From Halomonas sp. H10-9-1 (GTDB taxonomy: Bacteria; Pseudomonadota; Gammaproteobacteria; Pseudomonadales; Halomonadaceae), in NCBI RefSeq assembly GCF_040147005.1, contig NZ_JAMSHO010000001.1:558001-622000 (forward strand): a stretch of 64,000 nucleotides of DNA, written 5' to 3'. Positions within the stretch are counted from its first letter, which is position 1; each line of letters opens with the position of its first letter. Positions 53,188 through 60,757 of the stretch are shown here, in pieces. The notes below the pieces were generated by a model. That model had not been told where the DNA came from and did no database searches. It saw only the letters and a program-made list of their open reading frames with translations. The position numbers and the translations under genes are program-made.

Positions 53188-54039
53188 ATGCTGACGATTG
53201 CCCGCTGGATGATGCGCGGTACGCCCCACGCCGCCGGCGGGGCCGCCGTTGCTGCCCTGGTTCCCTGGCTGTTCTGGCTGGGGGCCGCCATCGCGGCCCT
53301 GGTCACCCTGCGCCGGGGGCTCTCTCCGGCGTTGCCGGTGATCGTGGCTGCCGCCGTGCCTGCGGGCTGGTGGTGGGTGCAGGGGGATGTGATCCCGCTC
53401 TCCAGCGTGCTGCTGGTGACCCTGATGGCGGTGGTGCTGCGTGCGCGGCTGCGCTGGAGCGAGGCGCTGATCGTCGGCGCCCTGGCCGGTGCCGTGATGA
53501 TCCAGCTGGGTATCTTCCTGCCCCCCGGGGGCACCGGGGAGATGCTCGACCAGCTGCGCCAGGCCTCGCCCGAGGTGGAGCGCCTGCTCAGCGAGCTGGG
53601 CAGTCAGGGGCTCGATACCGAGCAGCTGGCAGGGTTGCTGATCGGCGGGGTCACCGGGCTCATCGTGCTGGTTGCCGCCGTGGCCTGCCTGGCCCTGGCG
53701 CGCAGCTGGCAGGCGGGGCTCTACAACCCCGGCGGCTTCCGCGAGGAGTTCCACGCCCTGCGCCTGGCGCCGCGTGAGCTCGTCGTGCTGGCCGTACTCG
53801 GGGGGATCGGCGCGGTGCTCGGGCTGCCCGGCCTGGGCATGTTGCTGTGGGTCCCGCTGCTGGTCGCCGGCATCGCCCTGGTGCATGGTTTTATCGGACT
53901 GAAAGGGATGAACGGGCTGTGGCTGGTCGCCTTCTACCTGCTGCTGATCACCACCTGGCCCATGATTCTGATCGTGCTGCTGCTGGCCGTCATCGACGTC
54001 TTCGCGAATGTTCGCGGGCGCCTGGTCAGCCGCAACTGA
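53188..54039 (+). CDS. DUF2232 (YybS-like) membrane protein
   Basis: 283 residues with about eight membrane helices. It is consistent with the DUF2232 family, which is found between rpsR and rplI in many gammaproteobacteria. Function unknown. Only 12 bases separate it from rpsR and 15 from rplI, so it is part of the ribosomal protein transcript. Confidence 0.8.
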   Translation: MLTIARWMMRGTPHAAGGAAVAALVPWLFWLGAAIAALVTLRRGLSPALPVIVAAAVPAGWWWVQGDVIPLSSVLLVTLMAVVLRARLRWSEALIVGALAGAVMIQLGIFLPPGGTGEMLDQLRQASPEVERLLSELGSQGLDTEQLAGLLIGGVTGLIVLVAAVACLALARSWQAGLYNPGGFREEFHALRLAPRELVVLAVLGGIGAVLGLPGLGMLLWVPLLVAGIALVHGFIGLKGMNGLWLVAFYLLLITTWPMILIVLLLAVIDVFANVRGRLVSRN

Positions 54040-54054
54040 CAAGAGGTTTACGAG

Positions 54055-54501
54055 ATGGAAGTCATTCTGCTCGACAATATTGGCAAGCTGGGCGGCCTGG
54101 GTGACCAGGTCACCGTCAAGCCCGGTTACGGCCGCAACTACCTGGTGCCCTACGGTCTCGCCGTGCCGGCCACCAAGGACAACATCGAAGCCTTCGAGGC
54201 CCAGCGTGCCGAGCTCGAGGCCCAGGCCGCCGAGCGCAAGGCCGAGGCCGAGGCGCGTGCTGCCCAGCTCAACGAGATCGAGCTCTCCCTGGTCGCCAAG
54301 TCCGGCGACGAAGGCAAGCTGTTCGGCTCCATCGGGCCCCGCGACCTGGCCGATGCCATCGCCTCGGTCGGTATCGATGTGGCCAAGAGCGAAGTGCGCA
54401 TGCCGGAAGGTCCGATCCGCGCCACCGGCGAGTACGACATTGCGCTGCGCCTGCATGCCGAGGTCGAAGCCACCGTGCGCGTGGTGGTAGTGGCCGAGTA
54501 A
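54055..54501 (+). CDS. rplI: 50S ribosomal protein L9
   Basis: 148 residues: the N-terminal domain [30 protein letters not shown], a long connecting helix rich in Ala/Glu (about 42-75), and the C-terminal rRNA-binding domain. Last gene of the operon; a strong terminator follows. Confidence 0.97.
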   Translation: MEVILLDNIGKLGGLGDQVTVKPGYGRNYLVPYGLAVPATKDNIEAFEAQRAELEAQAAERKAEAEARAAQLNEIELSLVAKSGDEGKLFGSIGPRDLADAIASVGIDVAKSEVRMPEGPIRATGEYDIALRLHAEVEATVRVVVVAE

Positions 54502-54520
54502 GTCCTGACGGTCGCTGGTG

Positions 54521-54565
54521 ACGAGGGGCGCGAGGAGAGATTCTCGCGCCCCTCGTCGCGTTTTT
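54521..54565 (+). terminator. Terminator of the rpsF-rplI operon
   Basis: ACGAGGGGCGCGAG (54521-54534), 8-base loop, CTCGCGCCCCTCGT (54543-54556), then CGCGTTTTT. A 14-bp stem with a T-run. Confidence 0.9.
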
Positions 54566-54582
54566 ATTGTGTCCGTCTGGGG

Positions 54583-54588
54583 TAGAAT
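54583..54588 (+). promoter_or_regulatory. dnaB -10 element
   Basis: TAGAAT 35 bases before the dnaB ATG, immediately after the rplI terminator. No consensus -35 is evident. Confidence 0.45.
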
Positions 54589-54623
54589 GGCGCCCCTCGC
54601 AATTCCCAGGGTGAACCATCGCC

Positions 54624-57266
54624 ATGTCAGAAATGCTCGAGCACGACCAGGAAACCGCCGCCCTCAAGGTGCCGCCCCACTCGTTGGAGGCGGAGCAGTC
54701 GGTGCTGGGCGGACTGATGCTCGACAACCAGGCCTGGGACAACGTCGCCGACCGCCTGGTGTCCGACGACTTCTATCGCTACGAACACCGCTTGATCTTC
54801 AATGTCATGGCCGAGCTGGCCGAGTCGGCGCGGCCGTTGGACGTGGTGACCCTCTCCGAGGCGCTGGAGGGGCGCGACCAGCTCGATACCGTGGGCGGCC
54901 TGGCCACACTCGCCGAACTCGCTCGCAACACCCCTTCCGCCAGCAATATCCGCGCCTACGCCGATATCGTCCGCGAGCGTGCCACCCTGCGCAAGCTGAT
55001 CCGTGCCGCCAGCCAGATCGCCGATGGCGCCTTCAGCCCCCAGGGGCGGCCGGCGGATGAGCTGGTCGATGAGGCCGAGCGGCTGGTGTTCCAGATCAGC
55101 GAGGAGCGCCCCAAGTCGGGTGGCCCCATCGGCATGAGCGACCTGCTCGCCAAGGCGGTGGACCGCATCGACGAGCTGTTCAACATGAAAGGCGAGATGA
55201 CCGGCCTCTCCACCGGCTTCCGCGACCTGGACGAGATGACCTCGGGCCTGCAGCCCTCGGACCTGGTGATCATCGCCGGGAGGCCCTCCATGGGCAAGAC
55301 CACCTTCGCCATGAACCTCGTGGAACACGCGGTTATCTCCAGCGAGAAGCCGGTGATGGTGTTCTCGATGGAGATGCCCGCCGATGCCCTGATGCTGCGC
55401 ATGCTGTCGTCACTGGGGCGCATCGACCAGACCCGGATGCGCACCGGTCAACTGGAAGACGAGGACTGGCCCCGGCTGACCTCGGCGGTGAACCTGCTCA
55501 AGGACAAGCAGCTATTCATCGATGACACCGCGGCGCTTTCGCCCAACGAGATGCGCTCGCGGATCCGTCGCCTGGTGCGTGAGCACGGTAATGTCGGGCT
55601 GGTGATGATCGACTACCTGCAGCTGATGCAGATCCCCGGCTTCTCCGAGAACCGCACCGGCGAGATCTCCGAGATTTCTCGCTCACTCAAGGGGCTGGCC
55701 AAGGAGTTCGGCTGCCCGGTGGTGGCGCTCTCCCAGCTCAACCGCTCCCTCGAGCAGCGCCCCAACAAGCGCCCGGTGATGTCGGACCTGCGTGAGTGTG
55801 TGACCGGAGACACACTTGTCATGCTGACGGATGGCACGCGCCGGCCTATTGCGGAGCTGGTGGGCCAGTCGCCGAGGCTGTGGTCGGTCAATGCCGCTGG
55901 GCGACTCGAGCCCGCGGCAAGTGACAAGGTGTGGTCGGTAGGGCGTCGTCCCGTATGGCGAGTCCGTCTAGCCAGCGGGCGCACTCTTCGCTGCACCGCC
56001 GAACATCGGTTGCGGGCCTGGGATGGTTGGAGAAAGCTGGCAGAGCTCGGAGTGGGAGATCGCCTCGCCCTGTCCAACCACCTGCCGGCACCCGCTTCTC
56101 CGGAGCGCTGGTCCGAGGAGGCGCTGATTCTGCTGGCCCACCTGGTGGGAGATGGTAGTTACGTATCGGGCCAACCACTGCGCTATACCACCGCGAGCGA
56201 GGCCAACAGTACCGCGGTCACCGAGGCTGCCGAGGCGCTGGGCTCCCGGGTGAGTCGTCACGCGGGCCGTGGCAGCTGGCACCAGCTGGTGATTGCCGGC
56301 AACGGTAATCGCTGGCACCCGGCAGGGGTCGGGAAGTGGTTGAAGGAGCTAGGCATCTTCGGACAGCGCTCGCGTGAGAAGCGTCTGCCAGATGGCATCT
56401 TCCGTCTCGATCAGGAACAGTTGGCGCTCTTCCTCCGTCATCTGTGGGCGACAGATGGCAGTATCACCCTGAGTTCGCAGGGAAGAGGGCGCATCTATTT
56501 CAGCACCGCGAGCCGTGGCCTGATCGATGATGTGGCGGCGTTGTTGATGCGCTTCGGCATCCTTGCCAGGATCAAGCATAGCGTTGCGGGAAGCGGCGTC
56601 GGCTGGTTCACCGCGGATGTCTCGGGGACCGTGCAGCAGCGTCGTTTCCTGGAGTGCATCGGTGCCTTCGGCGAGCAGCAGCCTCGCGCTGCCGAACTGC
56701 TGGCTCGCCTGGTCGATATTGTTCCCAATACCAATGTCGATACCCTGCCCAGGGAGGCCTTTCAGCAGGTCAAGGCTCTTATGGCGGCGCGTGGCGTTAG
56801 TCAGCGCGAGATGGCCCGCCTGCGCGGGACGGCCTATGGAGGAACCTCGCACTTTCGCTTCGACCCCTCCCGCACCACCCTGGCAAGCTATGCCGATTTG
56901 CTGGGAGACGGGGCACTGCGGGCGCGCGCGACGGATGATCTCTTCTGGGATCGTATTGTCGAGATTGTGGCCGAGGGGGAAGAGGAGGTCTTCGATCTGA
57001 CGGTGCCAGGCAATGCCTGCTGGCTGGCTGATGGCATCGTCACTCATAACTCTGGCGCCATCGAGCAGGACGCAGACGTGATCGCCTTCGTCTACCGCGA
57101 CGAGGTCTATAATCCTGACAACCCCGACAATCAGGGGCTCGCCGAGTTGATCATCGGCAAGCAGCGTAATGGCCCCATCGGCACGGTACACATGGCATTT
57201 ATCGGCCGCTATACCCGCTTCGAGGACCTGGCGCCTGACAGCTATGGGGACGGTTTCGGCGAGTGA
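54624..57266 (+). CDS. dnaB: Replicative DNA helicase DnaB containing an intein
   Basis: The precursor is 880 residues. The N-extein (residues 1-391) has the N-terminal interaction domain and the RecA-like core with Walker A GRPSMGKTTF (about 218-227) and the Walker B-type LVMIDYLQLMQI. It runs to SDLRE. Residues 392-809 are an intein. The C-extein begins SGAIEQDADVIAFVYRDE and contains KQRNGPIGT. Removing the intein leaves 462 residues, close to the 471 of E. coli DnaB, and restores the unbroken SDLRESGAIEQDAD motif. The helicase unwinds DNA at the fork, so splicing must be efficient. No second dnaB is visible here. Confidence 0.97.
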   Translation: MSEMLEHDQETAALKVPPHSLEAEQSVLGGLMLDNQAWDNVADRLVSDDFYRYEHRLIFNVMAELAESARPLDVVTLSEALEGRDQLDTVGGLATLAELARNTPSASNIRAYADIVRERATLRKLIRAASQIADGAFSPQGRPADELVDEAERLVFQISEERPKSGGPIGMSDLLAKAVDRIDELFNMKGEMTGLSTGFRDLDEMTSGLQPSDLVIIAGRPSMGKTTFAMNLVEHAVISSEKPVMVFSMEMPADALMLRMLSSLGRIDQTRMRTGQLEDEDWPRLTSAVNLLKDKQLFIDDTAALSPNEMRSRIRRLVREHGNVGLVMIDYLQLMQIPGFSENRTGEISEISRSLKGLAKEFGCPVVALSQLNRSLEQRPNKRPVMSDLRECVTGDTLVMLTDGTRRPIAELVGQSPRLWSVNAAGRLEPAASDKVWSVGRRPVWRVRLASGRTLRCTAEHRLRAWDGWRKLAELGVGDRLALSNHLPAPASPERWSEEALILLAHLVGDGSYVSGQPLRYTTASEANSTAVTEAAEALGSRVSRHAGRGSWHQLVIAGNGNRWHPAGVGKWLKELGIFGQRSREKRLPDGIFRLDQEQLALFLRHLWATDGSITLSSQGRGRIYFSTASRGLIDDVAALLMRFGILARIKHSVAGSGVGWFTADVSGTVQQRRFLECIGAFGEQQPRAAELLARLVDIVPNTNVDTLPREAFQQVKALMAARGVSQREMARLRGTAYGGTSHFRFDPSRTTLASYADLLGDGALRARATDDLFWDRIVEIVAEGEEEVFDLTVPGNACWLADGIVTHNSGAIEQDADVIAFVYRDEVYNPDNPDNQGLAELIIGKQRNGPIGTVHMAFIGRYTRFEDLAPDSYGDGFGE
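55797..57050 (+). mobile_element. DnaB intein with LAGLIDADG homing endonuclease
   Basis: 418 residues inserted in frame. It starts with Cys (CVTGDTLVMLTDG, block A), has block B TAEH, and ends VFDLTVPGNACWLADGIVTHN (blocks F and G) with penultimate His, terminal Asn and Ser as +1 extein residue, so all class 1 splicing residues are present. The endonuclease has two LAGLIDADG-type helices, LLAHLVGDGSY and LRHLWATDGSI, whose acidic residues are precursor D510 and D611 (intein 119 and 220). Both are intact, suggesting an active homing enzyme. An additional segment (about 700-780) contains an HTH-like stretch. Confidence 0.95.
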
Positions 57267-57282
57267 GTGCGAGCGTCGTGGG

Positions 57283-57310
57283 TTGAGCCCGGGCGAGGGC
57301 CCCGTATAAT
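57283..57310 (+). promoter_or_regulatory. Promoter of the 97-residue protein gene
   Basis: TTGAGC (57283-57288), 16-base spacer, perfect TATAAT (57305-57310), 35 bases before the start codon. A strong sigma-70 promoter for a small gene. Confidence 0.7.
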
Positions 57311-57345
57311 GCCCTCCCCTCGAACGAGTACAGGAAGGAGGCAGC

Positions 57346-57639
57346 ATGGCAGGCGGATTTCAGCGCGGCAATCGACGCCGCACCCCCAAGCTGGAGGCGC
57401 GCGGCGAGCTCCAGTCTGTAGAGCGGGAAGGCCCGTTCAAGGAGTGGTTGGGCATGCCCGACCTCTACCGCTACCAGCTGGTGGTGGAGGGCGAGACCTA
57501 CAGCTACCAGACCGAGGACGCCGAGTTGCCGGTGGCAGTCGGGGACCGTGTGGTGTTCCGCTACAAGGAGACCAAGGCCGGCAAGTGGGTCGACCGTAAC
57601 TCCCTGGGCAAGGCCATCGATCCCTCAGATTATCAATAG
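57346..57639 (+). CDS. Small basic protein, function unknown
   Basis: 97 residues. A basic N-terminus (MAGGFQRGNRRRTPK) is followed by a beta-rich stretch with alternating hydrophobics (LYRYQLVVEGETYSYQTED, VGDRVVFRYKETKAGKWVD) that could form a small barrel such as an OB or SH3 fold. I do not recognise a named family. GGAAGGAGG is an excellent ribosome binding site, and a near-consensus promoter precedes it, so high expression is likely. Confidence 0.75.
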   Translation: MAGGFQRGNRRRTPKLEARGELQSVEREGPFKEWLGMPDLYRYQLVVEGETYSYQTEDAELPVAVGDRVVFRYKETKAGKWVDRNSLGKAIDPSDYQ

Positions 57640-57758
57640 CTTGTGGAACTCTCCCGGGGTGACAGGGTCACACTTTTGACATGCAGTCGTCACCATGGTG
57701 TCATCCTTCGGCGCCAGTCTGTGAGGGCATGCAACTACAAGACACCCAGGAGGGATCC

Positions 57759-58061
57759 ATGGATTTTCACGACCTCAAGGCCTTCGCGGCCCATCATGAC
57801 AACTACGAGATTCGCGTCATCGGCCATGCCGGCAGTCGCTTCTATCAGGTTGAGCTAGAGGATATCGAGGGGCAGCGTCATATGCTGACCCGTCAGGGCA
57901 AACCGGTGCTCTTCCGCGCCCTGGACGACGTCTATGTGGAGCTCAAGCGTGCCGGCATTCACCGCGCCTACCTGGTGCAGCAGGTGCCTCATGATGAGGT
58001 GATCGGCCGCGCCACTCACTACCAGGACCCGCTGACCTCACGCATGCCGCTGGTCTTCTGA
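57759..58061 (+). CDS. DUF6482 family protein
   Basis: 100 residues, beginning MDFHDLKAFAAHHDNYEIRVIGHAGSRFYQVELED. I place it in DUF6482, small proteins frequent in Halomonadaceae and Pseudomonas, from its layout and the GQRHMLTRQGKPVLFRALDDVYVELKRAG segment. Function unknown. The ATG at 57759 has CAGGAGGG upstream; an earlier in-frame ATG is not supported. Confidence 0.78.
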   Translation: MDFHDLKAFAAHHDNYEIRVIGHAGSRFYQVELEDIEGQRHMLTRQGKPVLFRALDDVYVELKRAGIHRAYLVQQVPHDEVIGRATHYQDPLTSRMPLVF

Positions 58062-58229
58062 GCATCGCTCCGGCGCTATGGCCGGACCTCCTTCCGTCGA
58101 CCGCTACCCGGCGAACGATTCACCGCCGCTCCTTCCGGCCAGCGCCCTAGACGCCCCCGGCGGCGGGCAGGCCATCGATATCCCGCGTCCATCGCGCCTG
58201 CGACCCCGGGCAGGCTGCTCGGCCACGCC

Positions 58230-58288
58230 AGGTCAGCCATGCTAGGTCAGCCAGGTCAGCCAGGTCAGCCAGGTCAGCCAGGTCAGCC
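58230..58288. repeat. AGGTCAGCC tandem repeat
   Basis: AGGTCAGCC occurs once at 58230-58238 and then, after 5 bases, five times in perfect tandem (58244-58288). The unit length of nine is a multiple of three, but no reading frame uses it. Confidence 0.9.
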
Positions 58289-58320
58289 ACGCCAGGCGTC
58301 GATAGCCGAGCACCCGGGCC

Positions 58321-58378
58321 GCGGGATGGGCTGATCCTGAGTTGTACAAATTAACCTGATAGTACAACGCCATCCCGC
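58321..58378. promoter_or_regulatory. Nested palindrome, candidate operator upstream of hemH
   Basis: Outer arms GCGGGATGG (58321-58329) and CCATCCCGC (58370-58378) enclose inner arms GTTGTAC (58341-58347) and GTACAAC (58362-58368), the latter 14 bases apart. The inner part reads TGTACA-N12-AGTACA, close to the operator described for light-sensing MerR-family LitR/PplR regulators, as I recall it. Ferrochelatase makes haem from photosensitising protoporphyrin, so light or oxidative control would make sense. The binder is inferred. Confidence 0.45.
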
Positions 58379-58450
58379 TGCGAGCGAGGAGGCTGGTACA
58401 CTAGCCTCTCTTCAAGACGCGCCCTCGCATCGACTCAAGGAGCCTCGCCC

Positions 58451-59539
58451 ATGACCACCCCGACCCAGGACCCGGCCCGCCCCGAGATGGCCCGGCCCGG
58501 CGAGGGCCGCCTGGCCCACGCCCCGGCCGACCATCCCCTCGTCCCACGCGCCCGTGTCGGGGTGGTGCTGGTCAACCTGGGCACCCCGGACGCCACCGAC
58601 TACTGGTCCATGCGTCGTTACCTGAGCGAGTTCCTCTCCGATAAGCGGGTGGTGGACTATCCGAGCTGGAAGTGGCAGCCGCTGCTGCAGTTGATCATCC
58701 TCTCGCGGCGGCCCTTCAAGTCTGGCGAGGCCTACCGCGGTATCTGGAACACCGAGCAGGATGAGAGTCCGCTGTTGACCATCACCCGGAACCAGACCCG
58801 CAAGGTGGCCGAGGGGCTCGCGGCGCGCTACGGCGACCTGGTGATGGTCGACTTCGCCATGCGCTACGGTAACCCCTCCACCGACAGCGTGCTCAAGCGC
58901 CTGCAGGCGGCGGGCTGCGAGCGGATCCTGTTCTTCCCGCTCTATCCCCAGTACGCCTCGCCGACCACCGCCACCGCCAACGATCACGCCTTCCGCACCC
59001 TGATGAGGCTCAAGTGGCAGCCGGCGATCCGCACCGTGCCCGCCTACTTCGAGCAGCCACTCTATATCGAGGCGCTGGCCAGTTCGGTGCGCGAGGCGTA
59101 TGACGCCGCCGAGACGCCACCGGAGGTGCTGGTGGCCTCCTATCATGGCGTGCCCAAGCGGTTCTTGATGGAAGGCGATCCTTATTACTGTCAGTGCCAG
59201 AAGACCACGCGACTGCTGCGCGAGCGGCTCGGCTGGGAGGAGGAGCAGATCCAGACCGCCTTCCAGTCCCAGTTCGGCCCCGAGGAGTGGGTGGGGCCGG
59301 CCACCGTTGCGCATGTCGCCGAGCTGGCACGCCAGGGCAGGAAGCATATCGCCGTGGTATCGCCGGCGTTCTCGGCCGACTGCGTGGAGACCCTGGAGGA
59401 GATCCAGGAGGAGATTCGCGATGCCTTCCTCGAGGCCGGCGGCGAGACCTTCACCTACGTGCCCTGTCTCAATGACCGCGAGGATCATGTTGCCGCGCTG
59501 CTCGCCATCATCGATAACGAGCTGGGCGGCTGGGTGTAG
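58451..59539 (+). CDS. hemH: Ferrochelatase
   Basis: Inserts Fe2+ into protoporphyrin IX, the last step of haem synthesis. 362 residues; LVNLGTPDATDYWSMRRYLSEFLSDKRVVD near the N-terminus, the active-site SYHGVPKRF (catalytic His), and PAFSADCVETLEEI with the conserved Glu cluster. The N-terminus (about residues 1-33) is a Pro-rich extension. It is the class with QCQKTTRLLRERL and no obvious [2Fe-2S] tail. Haem demand from the cbb3 oxidase links it functionally to the other half of the window. Confidence 0.96.
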   Translation: MTTPTQDPARPEMARPGEGRLAHAPADHPLVPRARVGVVLVNLGTPDATDYWSMRRYLSEFLSDKRVVDYPSWKWQPLLQLIILSRRPFKSGEAYRGIWNTEQDESPLLTITRNQTRKVAEGLAARYGDLVMVDFAMRYGNPSTDSVLKRLQAAGCERILFFPLYPQYASPTTATANDHAFRTLMRLKWQPAIRTVPAYFEQPLYIEALASSVREAYDAAETPPEVLVASYHGVPKRFLMEGDPYYCQCQKTTRLLRERLGWEEEQIQTAFQSQFGPEEWVGPATVAHVAELARQGRKHIAVVSPAFSADCVETLEEIQEEIRDAFLEAGGETFTYVPCLNDREDHVAALLAIIDNELGGWV

Positions 59540-59561
59540 TCGTCGTGGCCGGAAGTCGGAA

Positions 59562-59594
59562 CGCATCGGGCCCGCCAATGGCGGGCCCGATGCG
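59562..59594. terminator. Convergent terminator hairpin between hemH and mrpG
   Basis: A perfect 15-bp stem (59562-59576 with 59580-59594) and 3-base loop. It begins 23 bases after the hemH stop and ends one base before the mrpG stop codon, so it serves both strands. No T-run. Confidence 0.75.
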
Positions 59595-59595
59595 C

Positions 59596-59985
59596 TCAGC
59601 CGTGGCCGCGATCCGGGTGCGGTACCGGCTTCTTGCCAACCTCCTCCGGGCGCAGCTCGATCGGCCGCCCTGTGGTCTTCTCCGCATGCTTGAGCTTCAG
59701 GTGCAGGCCGGTCTTGGCCAGCAGGTGGGCGCTGACCGGGGCGGTGATGAACAAAAACAGCGTGATCAGCATCTCCTGGATATCGGGCTTGCCCTCGGTG
59801 ACCCAGAAGTAGAGCATCGAGGCGGCCAGTATGCAGCCGATCCCCAGGGTGGTGGCCTTGGTGGGGCCGTGCAGGCGCATGTAGAAGTCGCGCAGGTGCG
59901 CCATGCCCAGTGAGCCGATAAAGACGAAGGCGCCGCCGGCGATCAGCAGCAGCGAGATGGCCCCCTCCAGAATCACGTACAGCAT
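59596..59985 (-). CDS. mrpG: Mrp antiporter subunit G
   Basis: 129 residues with three membrane helices and the MnhG/PhaG motif FIGSLGMAHLRDFYMRLHGPTKATTLG. A cytoplasmic C-terminal tail follows. Start ATG at 59985 with AGGAGA upstream. Small accessory subunit of the Na+/H+ antiporter complex; last gene of the operon. Confidence 0.92.
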   Translation of the reverse strand: MLYVILEGAISLLLIAGGAFVFIGSLGMAHLRDFYMRLHGPTKATTLGIGCILAASMLYFWVTEGKPDIQEMLITLFLFITAPVSAHLLAKTGLHLKLKHAEKTTGRPIELRPEEVGKKPVPHPDRGHG

Positions 59986-59996
59986 CGTGGCGTCTC

Positions 59997-60266
59997 CTAT
60001 TCGATGATGTCGCCGCGCAGCAGGTACTTGCATACCGCCACGGTGCTGATGAAGCCGAGCATGGCGATCAGCAGCGCCGCCTCGAAGTAGGTCTTGGTGT
60101 TGAGCCACAGGCCCAGCAGCACGATCAGCGCGATGGAATTGATGTACATGGTATCCAGCGCCAGCAGGCGGTCGGGCATGTCGGGCCCGATGGTCAGGCG
60201 ATAGACGTTGAGCGACAGCGCCGCCACCACCAGCGCCAGGCAGATCCATAGCGCGATATCTAGCAT
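59997..60266 (-). CDS. mrpF: Mrp antiporter subunit F
   Basis: 89 residues, three membrane helices, with the family stretch NVYRLTIGPDMPDRLLALDTMYINSIALIVLLG. Overlaps the 3' end of mrpE by 7 bases, and mrpG follows after 11. Confidence 0.93.
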   Translation of the reverse strand: MLDIALWICLALVVAALSLNVYRLTIGPDMPDRLLALDTMYINSIALIVLLGLWLNTKTYFEAALLIAMLGFISTVAVCKYLLRGDIIE

Positions 60267-60757
60267 TCGTAGATCTCCTTCAGGGGGCGCTCGTAGCGCT
60301 CGCGGATGGTGGCAATCAGCGCCTCGTCGTCGTCCACGTCCAGGGCGTGGATCAGCAACGACTTGCCGTCCAGGCGCAGGTTGGCCGACACCGTGCCCGG
60401 CGTCAGGCTGATGGTGTTGGCCAGCAGGGTGATGGTGAAGCGATCCTCCAGCATCAGCGGATACTCCAGGAAGTGAGGCCGCAGGCGTCGCCAGGGATTG
60501 ATGATCAGCCAGGCCACCTGGACGTTGGCGATCACGATATCGCCGAGTACGCGCAGCGCAAAGCGCAGCATCAGCCCGGGTTTCTGGATGCGGGGCTGGG
60601 CGTCCCAGAAGCGGTGGGTCACCAGCGGGATCGCCACCGCCAGGGCACCGCCCAGCAGGATATGGCCGAAGGCGATGCTGCGTACCATCAGCAGCCAGAC
60701 GACCAGCAGCAGGAGCGACAGCAGCGGGGTGGGCAGCCAGGGGCGAGGCGTGATCAT
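60260..60757 (-). CDS. mrpE: Mrp antiporter subunit E
   Basis: 165 residues, MnhE family: N-terminal helices, then VAWLIINPWRRLRPHFLEYPLMLEDRFTITLLANTISLTPGTVSA and a cytoplasmic C-terminal domain with HALDVDDDEA. The start at 60757 overlaps the mrpD stop (ATGA). The same DNA carries a much longer meaningless frame running back through mrpD. Confidence 0.93.
   Translation of the reverse strand: MITPRPWLPTPLLSLLLLVVWLLMVRSIAFGHILLGGALAVAIPLVTHRFWDAQPRIQKPGLMLRFALRVLGDIVIANVQVAWLIINPWRRLRPHFLEYPLMLEDRFTITLLANTISLTPGTVSANLRLDGKSLLIHALDVDDDEALIATIRERYERPLKEIYEC

Larger units (their letters stand above)
58062..58450. promoter_or_regulatory. hemH upstream region with tandem repeat and nested palindrome
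   Basis: 389 bases without a gene. They include a 9-bp tandem repeat (58230-58288, separate entry), a nested inverted repeat (58321-58378, separate entry) and a -10-like TACACT at 58397-58402 inside GAGGCT-N8-AGCCTC. The first 160 bases show no recognisable structure. Confidence 0.5.

Noticed and set aside
58230..58288. Possible CRISPR array
   Set aside because: Units are 9 bases with no spacers, and no cas gene is nearby.
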